Assembly: GCF_051209875.1 (NCBI RefSeq)
Contig: NZ_JBNTQY010000001.1
Span: forward strand, 1,674,001 to 1,738,000
Length of the DNA stretch: 64,000 bases
Source of the DNA: Emticicia sp051209875
GTDB taxonomy: Bacteria > Bacteroidota > Bacteroidia > Cytophagales > Spirosomataceae
Direction of reading: 5' to 3'
Numbering within the stretch: position 1 is the first letter of the stretch; the number at the start of each line of letters is the position of its first letter. Positions 25,399 through 34,634 of the stretch are shown here, one piece after another. The translations under genes were made by a program, and so were the position numbers. The notes beneath the pieces are model-generated. The model saw only the letters and a list, made by a program, of their open reading frames with translations. It was not told where the DNA came from and did no database searches.

Positions 25399-26283
25399 TT
25401 ACACAATATTCATGGTCTGTTCTTTAATCTTCTCTAATTCGTCTTTCATTTGTACAACTAAACGCTGAATGACAGAATCATTGGCTTTTGAGCCAATCGT
25501 ATTTACTTCTCTTCCGATTTCCTGAGCGATGAAATTCAAACGTTTACCATTTGATGCCACTTTTAATTCTTGAACGAAGTATTCTAAGTGATTTTTTAAA
25601 CGAACTTTTTCTTCGGAAATATCAAATTTCTCTACATAATAAATCAATTCTTGTTCAAAACGATTTTTATCAAAATTTTCGCTTGATGACCATTCGCCCA
25701 CTGCTTTTTCGATTCGTTCACGCACCACAGGAATACGTTTGGGATCTTGCTCCTCAACACCTTTCAATAAACTTGCAATGCTTGCTATGTATTCTTGGAA
25801 TTTCAGTTCAGTATTTCTTCCTTCTTGGGTACGAAACTCTTTACATTTTACAATTGCCTGATTGACAGCCATTTTCATCAATTCCCATTCTGCTTTTGAA
25901 TCTGATTCACTCAAAGAATCAGTATTATAAGCATTGGGCATCATGCTTGCCATTCTGAGCAATTCGGTAGGTGATGGCTCGAAACCAAGCTCATTGGCTG
26001 TTGCCTTTAAGTCTTTAAAATAGGCTTTCACTAAAGCACGATTGACAGTAGTTGAAGCTCCTGACTCGTCTTTAGGTGTAACCGACATCATAAATTCGAC
26101 TTTACCACGTTCCAATTCTTGGGTAAGTATATTTCTGATTTCGATTTCTCGTTCTGAATAACTACGTGGGATTCGACAGTAAATATCAAAAAATTTTGAA
26201 TTCAACGATTTGACTTCGACAGTTACCGAGATTTTAGCATTTTCGACCGTAGCCGAGCCAAAACCAGTCATTGATTGCAGCAT
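25399..26283 (-). CDS. YicC-family endoribonuclease
   Basis: 294 residues from the ATG at 26283. The N-terminus MLQSMTGFGSA is the family hallmark, followed by VEVKSLNSKFFDIYCRIPR. The C-terminal domain has ENFDKNRFEQELIYYVEKFD, RLKNHLEYF and GKRLNFIAQEIGREVNTIGS. Relatives are stress-associated endoribonucleases. The frame opens farther upstream to 26391, but that codon overlaps a -7 box, and the extra 36 residues look non-coding (GAATTC-rich repeats). Confidence 0.92.
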   Translation of the reverse strand: MLQSMTGFGSATVENAKISVTVEVKSLNSKFFDIYCRIPRSYSEREIEIRNILTQELERGKVEFMMSVTPKDESGASTTVNRALVKAYFKDLKATANELGFEPSPTELLRMASMMPNAYNTDSLSESDSKAEWELMKMAVNQAIVKCKEFRTQEGRNTELKFQEYIASIASLLKGVEEQDPKRIPVVRERIEKAVGEWSSSENFDKNRFEQELIYYVEKFDISEEKVRLKNHLEYFVQELKVASNGKRLNFIAQEIGREVNTIGSKANDSVIQRLVVQMKDELEKIKEQTMNIV

Positions 26284-26303
26284 GGAAAAGAGTTCTGAGT
26301 TAT

Positions 26304-26521
26304 GAATTCTGAATTCTGAAATTGAACCTATAAGGATTTTGTTTTCAAAATTCATATTGTTATGAAAATAAAAGTTAGGCAAATAACGCAAAAATATGGG
26401 AGAGTTCGTGAATTCTGAGTTAAGAGTTCTGAATTCTGAGTAAAAAATAATAATAATTGTACAAAATCAAGATTTTACTTGTAAAAATATCTATCAAATT
26501 AAACAAAACAACTCAGAATTC
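26304..26521. repeat. Cluster of GAATTC-centred short repeats around the yicC upstream region
   Basis: GAATTC occurs at 26304, 26311, 26410, 26431 and 26516, mostly inside an AGTTCTGAATTCTGAG-like unit. The last copy, in opposite sense, is next to a small hairpin (GAGCGA-TGG-TCGCTC, 26528-26542). They look like a degenerate palindromic intergenic element. Confidence 0.55.
26389..26396 (-). promoter_or_regulatory. -7 box TATTTTTG before yicC
   Basis: Exact TAnnTTTG match on the minus strand, 106 bases before the chosen ATG. Confidence 0.5.
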
Positions 26522-26557
26522 AGAACCGAGCGATGGTCGCTCTAAACTCAGCACTTT

Positions 26558-28027
26558 TTACATTTTCTCTACAATTTTAATCTTACGCATATATAAAGTA
26601 GGGCGGGCAAGGATATTTTTGCGTTCACGCCCCCAAACCAAGAAGTTTTCATCGAACCACGGTGAAAAACCAGTGATTTGTTCATTCCCTAATTCTTCAT
26701 ACATACCTTTAGCAACTACTTCACCAGTGTTTGTATCAAGCAAATTGGTGTAAATGACATTACCAAGCTGGCAGGCTCCCATGACTCTATTTTTATTGAC
26801 CAAAAAACGCATGGCGGGTTTTACATTCGATTCTAAAATATCAATTTTATTGGATGTTTGTGTACGCAAACGCTGGGTATAAATAAAGTTCGTTAAGCCT
26901 TCTAAGGCAATCACTGAATTCCAGACAAAATTTGCCTCACCATCAAGTCGGCAAACCATGCTATAATGGTACTTTACCTTGCCTGTATATTCTTGGTTGG
27001 AAATGGAAGCATCAAAAAAATCGAAAACACACATCAACCCATTTTCGAGTGGTTTCAGTTGGTGAACAATGGCATACGGGGGTGTATGTTGCTTTTTATC
27101 CAATAAGGCTTTAAATTCAGAAAATTCAGTATATTTGACTTCTTCAGGTGTAAAGTTTTCGTCCAAACAAGCAGCATATAAGCCTCTTACTCGAAAACTT
27201 AGTCCTTTTGTATAAGTACCAATCACAAATAATTTCTCGCCAATTCTGATTGTTTTTGCTTCATTGAATTGCTTTTTGTTATTGGGAATCAGATAATTAC
27301 TCAATTGTTTCCCTTCTTTAGAATACTTTTTTATCAGTAAGCTACCGCCTTTTTGTTGTTTTAAAATAACCGTAAAACTTTCGTTATCAGCATAAAGTGA
27401 TAAAAATTGGGCATTTTTGTTCAATAAATTAGGTAAAACCTTGAAAGTAGCATCTTCCACATGAAAAACCATCACTACAGGGCGTTCTTTGTATTTACAA
27501 GCAAGAAAACAATCTTCATCGACAACTCGGAATGTAAACATTTTTATTCCCTCTGGTAGCGTGCCTTCGATTTTTTGTTGTAAACCAGTTTTGATAGAAG
27601 TTTTGAGAAGGGTAATTTTATTTTTTGGTAAAAAACGGTTAAACAATGTATAATGAAAAACTGAATCCGTTTGCTCACCAATGAAATCATATTTAGATTC
27701 TATTTTGAAATCATTTTGCCAAATATTTCTCACATTCTTGTCATAGCCTTCGGTATGTACATACGTGAATTTTTCATCCGAATTCAAATTTGACAAGACA
27801 GTCCCACTTGTACCCATCGGAATGATATTGTTTTGCTGAATAGGTCTGAAAATATTTTCTTCAATAGGTGTTTGGATGCCTTGTTTGATGTGGCTTTTGG
27901 GGATTAAACTATTTTGAGGAGAAAATCTTGCAACCGCAGCAATCGCTTCTTGGGTCGGACTGGCTCTTTGCGAAATAGCAGTAGAATATAAGAAATAGAA
28001 GAATATGAATAGTAATTTTTCTTTCAT
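26558..28027 (-). CDS. Secreted protein of unknown function
   Basis: 489 residues with a signal peptide (MKEKLLFIFFYFLYSTAISQ). The mature part has many short hydrophobic beta strands separated by charged turns, such as FTYVHTEGYDKNVRNIW, MFTFRVVDEDCFLACKYKER, EKLFVIGTYTKG and NGLMCVFDFFDA. This suggests a propeller-like fold, but no named repeat is clear. No lipobox, membrane segment or catalytic motif was seen. It is divergent from argS. I do not recognise the family. Confidence 0.7.
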   Translation of the reverse strand: MKEKLLFIFFYFLYSTAISQRASPTQEAIAAVARFSPQNSLIPKSHIKQGIQTPIEENIFRPIQQNNIIPMGTSGTVLSNLNSDEKFTYVHTEGYDKNVRNIWQNDFKIESKYDFIGEQTDSVFHYTLFNRFLPKNKITLLKTSIKTGLQQKIEGTLPEGIKMFTFRVVDEDCFLACKYKERPVVMVFHVEDATFKVLPNLLNKNAQFLSLYADNESFTVILKQQKGGSLLIKKYSKEGKQLSNYLIPNNKKQFNEAKTIRIGEKLFVIGTYTKGLSFRVRGLYAACLDENFTPEEVKYTEFSEFKALLDKKQHTPPYAIVHQLKPLENGLMCVFDFFDASISNQEYTGKVKYHYSMVCRLDGEANFVWNSVIALEGLTNFIYTQRLRTQTSNKIDILESNVKPAMRFLVNKNRVMGACQLGNVIYTNLLDTNTGEVVAKGMYEELGNEQITGFSPWFDENFLVWGRERKNILARPTLYMRKIKIVEKM

Positions 28028-28113
28028 CGGAAATACAGGTTAGCGGTAGTAAAGTTACCTCGAATCATGTCTTATTTCCAAATAAAATAAGGCATTTCTC
28101 TTAAAAAAACTGT

Positions 28114-28121
28114 ACTTTTGC
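28114..28121 (+). promoter_or_regulatory. -7 box TACTTTTG before argS
   Basis: Exact TAnnTTTG match on the plus strand, 60 bases before the ATG. Confidence 0.6.
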
Positions 28122-28180
28122 AGCTCATTAAGTAGAACAAAAGTCTATTTTGTTTACAAAAGCAAACAGTAATAATTGTT

Positions 28181-29956
28181 ATGAATATTGAATTATCATT
28201 AAAGAACGCCATCCAAGAAGCACTTTCGGCATTATTTCAAGTAGAAGAAGAGGTAGTTTTGCAGCCAACCAAGAAGGATTTTGAAGGAAATTATACGTAT
28301 GTAGTTTTTCCTTTAGTAAAATCATTACGTAAAAATCCAGTCGAAATAGGAAATGCGATTGGGCAGTATTTGCAAGAAAAGAATGATTTTATTGGCGGTT
28401 TCAATGTTGTTCAAGGGTTTTTGAATATAGTTTTAACTAACACTGTTTGGGTTGATACTTTAAATAGCATTTTATCAGAAGATAATTTTGGTACTTTCCC
28501 TGCCAATGGAAAATCTGTCATGGTTGAGTTTTCCTCACCCAATACCAACAAACCATTGCATTTAGGACATCTACGCAATGATTTTTTAGGTGAATCGGTT
28601 GCCAGTATTTTAAAGGCAGGAGGATATGATGTGGTCAAAACTTGCTTGGTCAATGACCGTGGTGTGCATATTTGTAAGTCAATGTTAGCCTATCAAAAAT
28701 TTGGGAATGGAGAAACGCCCGAATCTTTAGGACTAAAAGGCGACCACTTGGCTGGTAAATATTATGTTGAGTTTGATAAAGCCTATAAAGCTGAAATCGC
28801 TCAATTAATGGCTGAAGGCAAAACCGAAGATGAAGCCAAGAAAAATGCTCCATTGATGCTTGAAGCTCAAGAAATGTTGCAAAAATGGGAGCAAGGTGAT
28901 CCCGAAACGATGGCTTTATGGCGAAAAATGAATGACTGGGTTTTCGCAGGATTTAATGAAACATACAAAAAAATTGGCGTTTCGTTTGATAAAACCTACT
29001 ATGAGTCAAATACATATTTGCTTGGAAAAGATTTGGTTGAAGAAGGCTTACAAAAAGGAGTTTTCTTTAAAAAAGATAATGGAAGTGTTTGGATTGATTT
29101 GAAAGAAGAAGGTCTTGATGAAAAACTCGTACTTCGTTCGGACGGAACCTCGGTGTATATTACACAAGACTTAGGTACGACTGATTTGAAATTCAATGAT
29201 TATCATAACGATAAATCAATTTGGGTAGTAGGCAATGAGCAAGATTACCATTTTCAAGTACTTTTTGCCATTATGAAAAAACTCGGCCGAGCCTACGCTG
29301 ATGGCTGTTATCACCTAAGTTATGGCATGGTGGATTTGCCTTCAGGGAAAATGAAATCTCGTGAAGGAACGGTCGTTGATGCCGATGAATTGGTAGCTGA
29401 AATGATTGAAACGGCAACTGAAACTACTCGTGAACGTGGAAAAATTGACGATTTTAGTAAAGAAGAAGCAGAAAAATTATTTCAAATGCTTGCTTTGGGA
29501 GCGTTGAAATATTTCTTATTGAAAGTTGAGCCTAAGAAAAGAATGCTATTCAATCCAGCTGAATCAATCGATTTTCAAGGAAATACAGGACCTTTTATTC
29601 AATATACACATGCACGTATTTGCTCGATTCTACGTAAAGCGGCATCTATGAATATCCCTGTAAATCAGCAAGTTAAAGCAATCGAATTGACAAAAGTAGA
29701 AGCAGAATTAATATTTGTTTTAAGTGAATATCCAACTGCTGTTAATAAAGCAGGAGATGAATATTCGCCTGCAGTTGTAGCAAGTTATGTCTATGAATTA
29801 GCTAAAACATTCAATCAATTTTATGCCGAAGTTTCCATTATGAATGAAACTGATGCTGACAAACAACAATTTAGACTTTCACTCATAAAAGTGATTGCTG
29901 AAACAATTGCGAAGGCAACTGCGTTATTAGGAATAGATGTACCAAACCGAATGTAA
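28181..29956 (+). CDS. argS: Arginyl-tRNA synthetase
   Basis: 591 residues. A class I synthetase that charges tRNA-Arg; cytoplasmic. It has an N-terminal Add-1 domain (residues 1-90), a HIGH-type motif in SSPNTNKPLHLGHLRND, and a KMSKS-equivalent in SGKMKSREGTVVDADEL. QYTHARICSILRK marks the DALR anticodon-binding domain at the end. The length is normal. The glutathione peroxidase gene starts five bases after the stop, so the two are likely co-transcribed. Confidence 0.97.
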   Translation: MNIELSLKNAIQEALSALFQVEEEVVLQPTKKDFEGNYTYVVFPLVKSLRKNPVEIGNAIGQYLQEKNDFIGGFNVVQGFLNIVLTNTVWVDTLNSILSEDNFGTFPANGKSVMVEFSSPNTNKPLHLGHLRNDFLGESVASILKAGGYDVVKTCLVNDRGVHICKSMLAYQKFGNGETPESLGLKGDHLAGKYYVEFDKAYKAEIAQLMAEGKTEDEAKKNAPLMLEAQEMLQKWEQGDPETMALWRKMNDWVFAGFNETYKKIGVSFDKTYYESNTYLLGKDLVEEGLQKGVFFKKDNGSVWIDLKEEGLDEKLVLRSDGTSVYITQDLGTTDLKFNDYHNDKSIWVVGNEQDYHFQVLFAIMKKLGRAYADGCYHLSYGMVDLPSGKMKSREGTVVDADELVAEMIETATETTRERGKIDDFSKEEAEKLFQMLALGALKYFLLKVEPKKRMLFNPAESIDFQGNTGPFIQYTHARICSILRKAASMNIPVNQQVKAIELTKVEAELIFVLSEYPTAVNKAGDEYSPAVVASYVYELAKTFNQFYAEVSIMNETDADKQQFRLSLIKVIAETIAKATALLGIDVPNRM

Positions 29957-29961
29957 AAACT

Positions 29962-30570
29962 ATGAAAAAGAAAGTAATTTTAGGTGTATTAACTATTGTA
30001 ACACTCGCAGGAACTATGAGTTTTCGTATCATCAAACACCTCTTTTCTGATAAGAAAATGGTATCTGTTAAACCAAGCAATGTCATGGCAAAAGGATCTT
30101 TTTATGATTATAGCTTAAAATCACTTGATGGCAAAGAAACTATCAGTTTTGCCAAATATAAAGGTAAAAAAGTGGTAATTTTGAATACTGCATCGGAGTG
30201 TGGCTATACGCCTCAATATGCAGATTGGCAAAAATTCCATGAAAAATATGGTGATAAAATTGTAGTTTTAGGTTGCCCTGCCAATAACTTTGGCGGACAA
30301 GAACCTGGTTCAAACAAAGAAATTGCTACTTTTTGTCAGAAAAACTATGGTGTAACATTCCAAATGCTTGAAAAAATTAGCGTTGTTGGAAGTGACCAAC
30401 ATCCATTATATAAATGGTTGAGCAAAAAAGATTTGAATGGTTGGAACGATAAAGAACCAACTTGGAATTTCTGTAAATATGTTGTCAATGAGAAGGGAGA
30501 AGTTTCGCATTTTTTTGCATCAGGTGTAAAACCAGATTCTCCTGAATTTTTAAAGGCAGTAGGAATTTAA
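29962..30570 (+). CDS. Glutathione peroxidase-type thiol peroxidase with N-terminal anchor
   Basis: 202 residues. Residues 5-22 form a membrane anchor or signal peptide. The GPX fold has C80 in NTASECGYT (Cys rather than Sec), Q113 in NNFGGQEPGS and W168-N169 in PTWNFCKY, which make up the catalytic tetrad. C125 in TFCQKNYG sits where thioredoxin-dependent GPX proteins have their resolving cysteine. It therefore probably uses thioredoxin, not glutathione, to reduce peroxides at the outer face of the membrane. It lies five bases behind argS. Confidence 0.92.
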   Translation: MKKKVILGVLTIVTLAGTMSFRIIKHLFSDKKMVSVKPSNVMAKGSFYDYSLKSLDGKETISFAKYKGKKVVILNTASECGYTPQYADWQKFHEKYGDKIVVLGCPANNFGGQEPGSNKEIATFCQKNYGVTFQMLEKISVVGSDQHPLYKWLSKKDLNGWNDKEPTWNFCKYVVNEKGEVSHFFASGVKPDSPEFLKAVGI

Positions 30571-30579
30571 TATTTAATG

Positions 30580-30647
30580 ATAGAATGAGTGAATGATAGA
30601 AAAGTAAAAATATTCAATTCATTCATTCTATCATTCACTCATTCTAT
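30580..30647. repeat. 22-bp perfect inverted repeat between the GPX gene and menA
   Basis: The left arm at 30580-30601 is the exact complement of the right arm at 30626-30647, with a 24-base loop. The arms are built of tetramer-like units (ATTC, TATC, ACTC). The right arm ends four bases before the menA ATG, so the hairpin could end the argS-GPX transcript or mask the menA ribosome site. Confidence 0.8.
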
Positions 30648-30651
30648 TATT

Positions 30652-31530
30652 ATGAAAAGTTGGCTTTCAGCAGCTCGACCACGTACCTTACCTTTGGCTT
30701 TGGCGAGTATTTTTATGGGAAGTTTTTTAGCAGCATTTGCTGGGAAATTCGATTGGCTCATTTTTGCTTTGTGTTGTCTGACAACCATTGCGTTACAAGT
30801 ACTTTCTAATTTTGCCAATGACTATGGAGATACACAAAATGGAGCAGATTTGGTAGGAAGAGTTGGCCCAGAGCGAGCCGTCCAATCAGGTGCGATTTCG
30901 CCAAAACAAATGTTCAATGGGATTATTTTCCTTGCGATTCTTTGTTTAATTTTTGGTATTTCACTCTTATATTTTGCTTTTAGAGATGCTTCCTCTACAA
31001 TTTTTTGGTACTTTTTAGGTCTTGGCTTGCTTTCAATGTTAGCGGCCTACACTTATACCGCAGGTAAAAAACCTTATGGCTATGCAGGTTTGGGCGATAT
31101 TTCTGTTTTGATTTTTTTTGGTTTAGTTGGCGTTTTAGGGAGTAATTTTTTGTTTACCAAAACCTTCGATTGGCTCAATTTTTTACCAGCACTCAGTTGT
31201 GGACTCTTTGCTACTGGCGTATTAAATATTAATAATATCAGAGATATTGAATCAGATACAAGAGCAGGAAAAAAAACAATCCCCGCCCGATTAGGCAGGG
31301 ACAAGGCAGTGATTTATCATTGGATTTTATTGATACTCGGAATGAGCAGTATCCTTATATTTAGTATTTTACAAGGAAAAAACAACTTTCAATACATCCT
31401 TTGTTTTCCATTGTTTTTTATGAATGGTTTCAAAGTTTCTCGATTACAAAACCCCGACCCAATGCTCAAACAAATGGCACTTTCTACTTTAGCTTTTGTT
31501 ATCTTATTTGGAGTCGGACAGTTGCTTTAA
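30652..31530 (+). CDS. menA: 1,4-dihydroxy-2-naphthoate polyprenyltransferase
   Basis: 292 residues from the ATG at 30652. An integral membrane UbiA-type prenyltransferase that attaches the isoprenoid tail to dihydroxynaphthoate in menaquinone synthesis. Evidence includes the start MKSWLSAARPRTLPLALASI, the first aspartate motif in NFANDYGDTQNGAD, the second in NNIRDIESDTRAGKKT, LGRDKA, and eight or so hydrophobic segments. The frame opens upstream at 30589 inside the inverted repeat, but the extra residues do not resemble MenA. Menaquinone is the usual respiratory quinone of Bacteroidota. Confidence 0.95.
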   Translation: MKSWLSAARPRTLPLALASIFMGSFLAAFAGKFDWLIFALCCLTTIALQVLSNFANDYGDTQNGADLVGRVGPERAVQSGAISPKQMFNGIIFLAILCLIFGISLLYFAFRDASSTIFWYFLGLGLLSMLAAYTYTAGKKPYGYAGLGDISVLIFFGLVGVLGSNFLFTKTFDWLNFLPALSCGLFATGVLNINNIRDIESDTRAGKKTIPARLGRDKAVIYHWILLILGMSSILIFSILQGKNNFQYILCFPLFFMNGFKVSRLQNPDPMLKQMALSTLAFVILFGVGQLL

Positions 31531-31543
31531 ATAACGAGTTGGG

Positions 31544-31581
31544 AATGACGATTTACAAATAAACAATCGTAAATCGTCATT
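31544..31581. terminator. Hairpin between convergent menA and ompA-like genes
   Basis: AATGACGATTTAC (31544-31556) pairs exactly with GTAAATCGTCATT (31569-31581) around a 12-base loop. Likely bidirectional. Confidence 0.65.
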
Positions 31582-31587
31582 TATAAA

Positions 31588-32190
31588 TCAATTTGTTCCT
31601 GCTACTTGGGTTTGTGTAGCCAAGAATTTTTGTTCATTGGCTCGTATTTTAACCAAAACTCTTCGATTCTTACGGCGGCCTTCAGGGGTTGCATTACTAA
31701 CAAGCGGTCGAGTTGCTCCATAGCCAGCAATGGCCATTCGCTCGGCTACTACACCTTGAGATTTCAAATATAAAGCAACAGTCTTAGCTCTTGTTTCTGA
31801 GAGTTTTTTGTTATTGAGTTGATTGCCAGTACTATCGGCATGTCCTTCAATAAAAATCTCAGTATATGGATATCGATTCAAAACACCTGAAATATCATTT
31901 AATACATTAGTGGCTTCAGAAGTCAATTTTTCTGAGCTTGACTCAAAATAAAAGTCGGGCTGAAAAGTAATATTAATGCCATCAGATGTACGAATGATAT
32001 CAGCTTTGCCAGTTGTTGCATTGATCAAGTCAGTTGCTAATCTATCAAGCATCTCACCAATTTTACGAGCAGCATCAGCTGCCACAGGATCTTTTTTACG
32101 ATTTGATGAAGCTGTTTTTTTTGAAGAATTACAAGCAGCAAACATAGCTATAACCATAGCCAGGCTTGCAAATTGACGCAAAAATTTCAT
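31588..32190 (-). CDS. OmpA-family peptidoglycan-binding lipoprotein
   Basis: 200 residues. The lipoprotein signal ends in MFAAC (C20). Residues 75-190 form an OmpA C-terminal domain: FYFESSSEKLTSEATNVLND, FIEGHADSTGNQLNNKKLSE, TRAKTVALYLKSQGV, ERMAIAGYGATRPL and RRKNRRVLVKI. It would be anchored in the outer membrane and hold diaminopimelate in peptidoglycan, like Pal. The region between the lipid anchor and the domain is short. No clear promoter box was found upstream. Confidence 0.92.
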   Translation of the reverse strand: MKFLRQFASLAMVIAMFAACNSSKKTASSNRKKDPVAADAARKIGEMLDRLATDLINATTGKADIIRTSDGINITFQPDFYFESSSEKLTSEATNVLNDISGVLNRYPYTEIFIEGHADSTGNQLNNKKLSETRAKTVALYLKSQGVVAERMAIAGYGATRPLVSNATPEGRRKNRRVLVKIRANEQKFLATQTQVAGTN

Positions 32191-32356
32191 GGAATTAGGA
32201 TGTTTTTAAGCAACGTAAGTAAATAATTCTGCCTAAGGCAAAATAAATGTTACGTAAAATTGGTGATTTTTTTTTAAGATTGGCAAACTATTTGGTAAAA
32301 AAGTTATTATTAGGTAGCAAATTACACAATTAACTAAAACTTTTTATCAAAAAGCA

Positions 32357-32386
32357 TTGAGGAAACAGGCATAAAATTTATCTTTG
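32357..32386 (+). promoter_or_regulatory. Complete promoter TTG-N19-TATCTTTG before the TPR gene
   Basis: TTG at 32357-32359 and TATCTTTG at 32379-32386, the classical Bacteroidota -33/-7 layout. It predicts a leader of about 80 bases. Confidence 0.7.
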
Positions 32387-32473
32387 CTTTTCCATTACTT
32401 ACTAAATTAAACCCAAAAAAAAGCTTCATAATTACATAGTACCACTATGTCTTTTTAATTTTTAAATAATCAT

Positions 32474-33820
32474 ATGAAAAAAGTATTTCCTTCTCTATTG
32501 GCTTTTTGCCTAACTATTTTTACAGTACAGACTAAAGCACAACAAACTGCTTCTGAATTTTTTGATATTGGTGTAAATAAAAGTAAAGCAGGCGATTATA
32601 TTGGTGCTTCACAAGCATACAGTACAGCTATTGCGATGAACCCTGAAAATTCAACAAGCTATTATAATCGTGGCTTGGCAAAACAGCAACTAAAAGACCA
32701 TCGTGGAGCAATCTTAGATTTTGACCGTACGATTGACCTTGATCCTAAAAATGCTTTAGCATATTTGTATCGTGGAAAAAGTAAAAGTGACCAAGATGAC
32801 CATCGTTCAGCTTTACAAGATTATAACCGTACAATCGAACTAAATCCAGAAGATGCTTTGGCATATTTGTACCGTGGTATGACAAGAGCTAAATTATTAG
32901 ACTATCGCCGTGCCATTCAAGATTTTACAAAAGTAGTTGATTTGAATACTGAAGATGACAAGAAATATCAAGCATTTTATTCTCGTGGAGCTTGTAAATC
33001 TCGTTTAGATGACTTTCAAGGAAGTATTTCAGATTTTACAAAAGCAATTGATATGAACCCTAAGCGTTCACAATCATTTGCAAGTAGAGGTTTTAGTCGC
33101 TTAAAAATCAATGATTATGCTGGCTCAATCAAAGATTTTGATGAAGCTGTTAAACTAAATCCAGAAGATAGCGAATCATATTTTAATCGTGGATTTGCTA
33201 AAACAAAAATCGAGGATTTTCGTGGAGCAATGAATGATTATGATAAGGCGATTCAGCTTGACCCACAAAATGTTCGTGCATTTTATGGTAGAGGGTTTTG
33301 CAATAGCAAATTAGGCAGCCAAAAAGATGCCGTCAATGACTTGACCAAAGCAATTGAGATTAACAATGTAAATATTGACTCAAAAGTTTATTATACAGGT
33401 CGTATGACTAAAAATACATTAGACGACTTGAGAAATGTTGTTCAGGAAAGAAGCAAGATTAATGAGTTTTCTGACGATCGTTCGGAAGCATATTATAGTC
33501 GAGGAATTTCTAAGTTTAAAACGGGTGATGGCAAAGGTGCTATCATTGATTTAAATAAATCAATTGAATTAAATCCTACTTATGCCGAGGCTTATTTTTC
33601 TCGTGGGTTGGTGCGTTCATCAATGGGAGCTCAAAAAGAAGCCTTACAAGACTGCTCTAATGCCATTAAACTAAACCCTAAATACGGTGAGGCTTATTAC
33701 GTAAGAGGTATTATTAAGCATGCTTTAGGTGACGAAAATGCAGGATGTTATGACCTAAGTCGTGCTGGAGAATTAGGATATTCAGCAGCCTATAATGTTA
33801 TTCGTGAATATTGTAATTAA
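32474..33820 (+). CDS. Secreted TPR-repeat protein
   Basis: 448 residues with a signal peptide (MKKVFPSLLAFCLTIFTVQT, then KAQ). About eleven TPR units follow, each with an A/S-Y-Y-x-R-G core and a D-F/L-x-K-A-I-x-L-N-P ending, for example YYNRGLAKQQLKDHRGAI and YFSRGLVRSSMGAQKEAL. It probably works as a periplasmic scaffold for protein-protein contacts. One spacer near residues 295-330 (NNVNIDSKVYYTGRMTKNTL) breaks the regular pattern. The C-terminus has a cysteine pair. No catalytic domain is present. Confidence 0.9.
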   Translation: MKKVFPSLLAFCLTIFTVQTKAQQTASEFFDIGVNKSKAGDYIGASQAYSTAIAMNPENSTSYYNRGLAKQQLKDHRGAILDFDRTIDLDPKNALAYLYRGKSKSDQDDHRSALQDYNRTIELNPEDALAYLYRGMTRAKLLDYRRAIQDFTKVVDLNTEDDKKYQAFYSRGACKSRLDDFQGSISDFTKAIDMNPKRSQSFASRGFSRLKINDYAGSIKDFDEAVKLNPEDSESYFNRGFAKTKIEDFRGAMNDYDKAIQLDPQNVRAFYGRGFCNSKLGSQKDAVNDLTKAIEINNVNIDSKVYYTGRMTKNTLDDLRNVVQERSKINEFSDDRSEAYYSRGISKFKTGDGKGAIIDLNKSIELNPTYAEAYFSRGLVRSSMGAQKEALQDCSNAIKLNPKYGEAYYVRGIIKHALGDENAGCYDLSRAGELGYSAAYNVIREYCN

Positions 33821-33839
33821 TATTTTTGTATAAGATTTC

Positions 33840-33874
33840 AAAAAAATCTCCGTCAATACGACGGAGATTTTTTT
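33840..33874. terminator. Bidirectional terminator
   Basis: AAAAAAATCTCCGTC-AATAC-GACGGAGATTTTTTT, 15 perfect pairs with A- and T-runs on both sides, between the convergent TPR and response-regulator genes. Confidence 0.9.
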
Positions 33875-33878
33875 TGTT

Positions 33879-34619
33879 TTAAGGTGTTTTGATTACTGCA
33901 AGCTTTTTGACTAATTCTGACCTTCGATTTTGTGGCAAAGGAATTTTTCCCTCATACTCATTTAAATAAATATTTTCGGTGTCAAATCTATTGAGATAAT
34001 CAAGATTGATTAAGTAAGAACGTGAAATTTGATAAAAGTTAGGAGTCGTAAAATATTGAGTTAGATAACCTAAATTCATTGAAAAAAGAAAGGGACTTTT
34101 TTGATTTTTGACATAAACATTAACGTAAGCCCCTTCTGCCTTTAAAAATAAAACATCTTCTTTGACTATTTTTTGATGCCCTTTTTCAAGAGGAAGAAAG
34201 ATATTGTCTGCCTTAATGGGATTATTATCTAACTTTTTATTAGCCATGTAATGATTGTATGCTAATTCAATTTGAAATGCCAACTCTCGGTGGCGGAAGG
34301 GTTTGAGCAAATATGCAGAAGGATTAAGAGCTTTAGCACGCTCGAAGGTTTGTGCTTCTGAATGTGCAGTAAGAAATACAAATGGGATGTGATATTCTTT
34401 GATAATTTCTTGGGCTGTTTCGATACCGTCAAATGATGAGTTTCTAAGGCGAATATCAATAATCATCAAATCTGGTATCAGTTTGTCAATGGCTAAAATC
34501 GCTTCAGCATAATTTTTTGCGATAGCGATAATTTTATGATTGTATTTTTCTAAGGTTTCTTTTAAGTCTGTTGCAGTAATAATTTCGTCTTCAATGATTA
34601 AGATTTTTAGTGAATTCAT
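33879..34619 (-). CDS. LytTR response regulator (module 1)
   Basis: 246 residues from the ATG at 34619; a TTG four codons earlier is unlikely. The receiver domain has acidic DE at 11-12, phospho-acceptor D55 in LMIIDIRL, T84 in FLTAHSE and K106 in LLKPF. The LytTR DNA-binding domain follows (KEDVLFLKAEGAYVNVYVKN, NFYQISRSYLINLDYL, LPQNRRSELVKKL). It begins 15 bases after the TPR-kinase gene and is presumably its partner. It has no direct counterpart in module 2. Confidence 0.93.
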   Translation of the reverse strand: MNSLKILIIEDEIITATDLKETLEKYNHKIIAIAKNYAEAILAIDKLIPDLMIIDIRLRNSSFDGIETAQEIIKEYHIPFVFLTAHSEAQTFERAKALNPSAYLLKPFRHRELAFQIELAYNHYMANKKLDNNPIKADNIFLPLEKGHQKIVKEDVLFLKAEGAYVNVYVKNQKSPFLFSMNLGYLTQYFTTPNFYQISRSYLINLDYLNRFDTENIYLNEYEGKIPLPQNRRSELVKKLAVIKTP

Positions 34620-34634
34620 GTTTATAAGCAAAAG

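Noticed and set aside
25247..25468. 73-codon plus-strand frame between eno and yicC
   Set aside because: It is made of AT-rich repeat-like sequence, runs into the antisense of yicC, and has no promoter or protein-like pattern.
26284..26391. N-terminal extension of YicC to 26391
   Set aside because: The family begins with MLQSMTGFG at 26283, and the upstream codon overlaps a -7 box.
30589..30651. Upstream start of MenA
   Set aside because: It lies within the inverted repeat. The usual MenA N-terminus starts at 30652.
32191..32356. Possible promoter of the OmpA-like lipoprotein gene
   Set aside because: Near matches (CAAAATAA, CAAACTAT) each miss the TA of the -7 box, so none was annotated.
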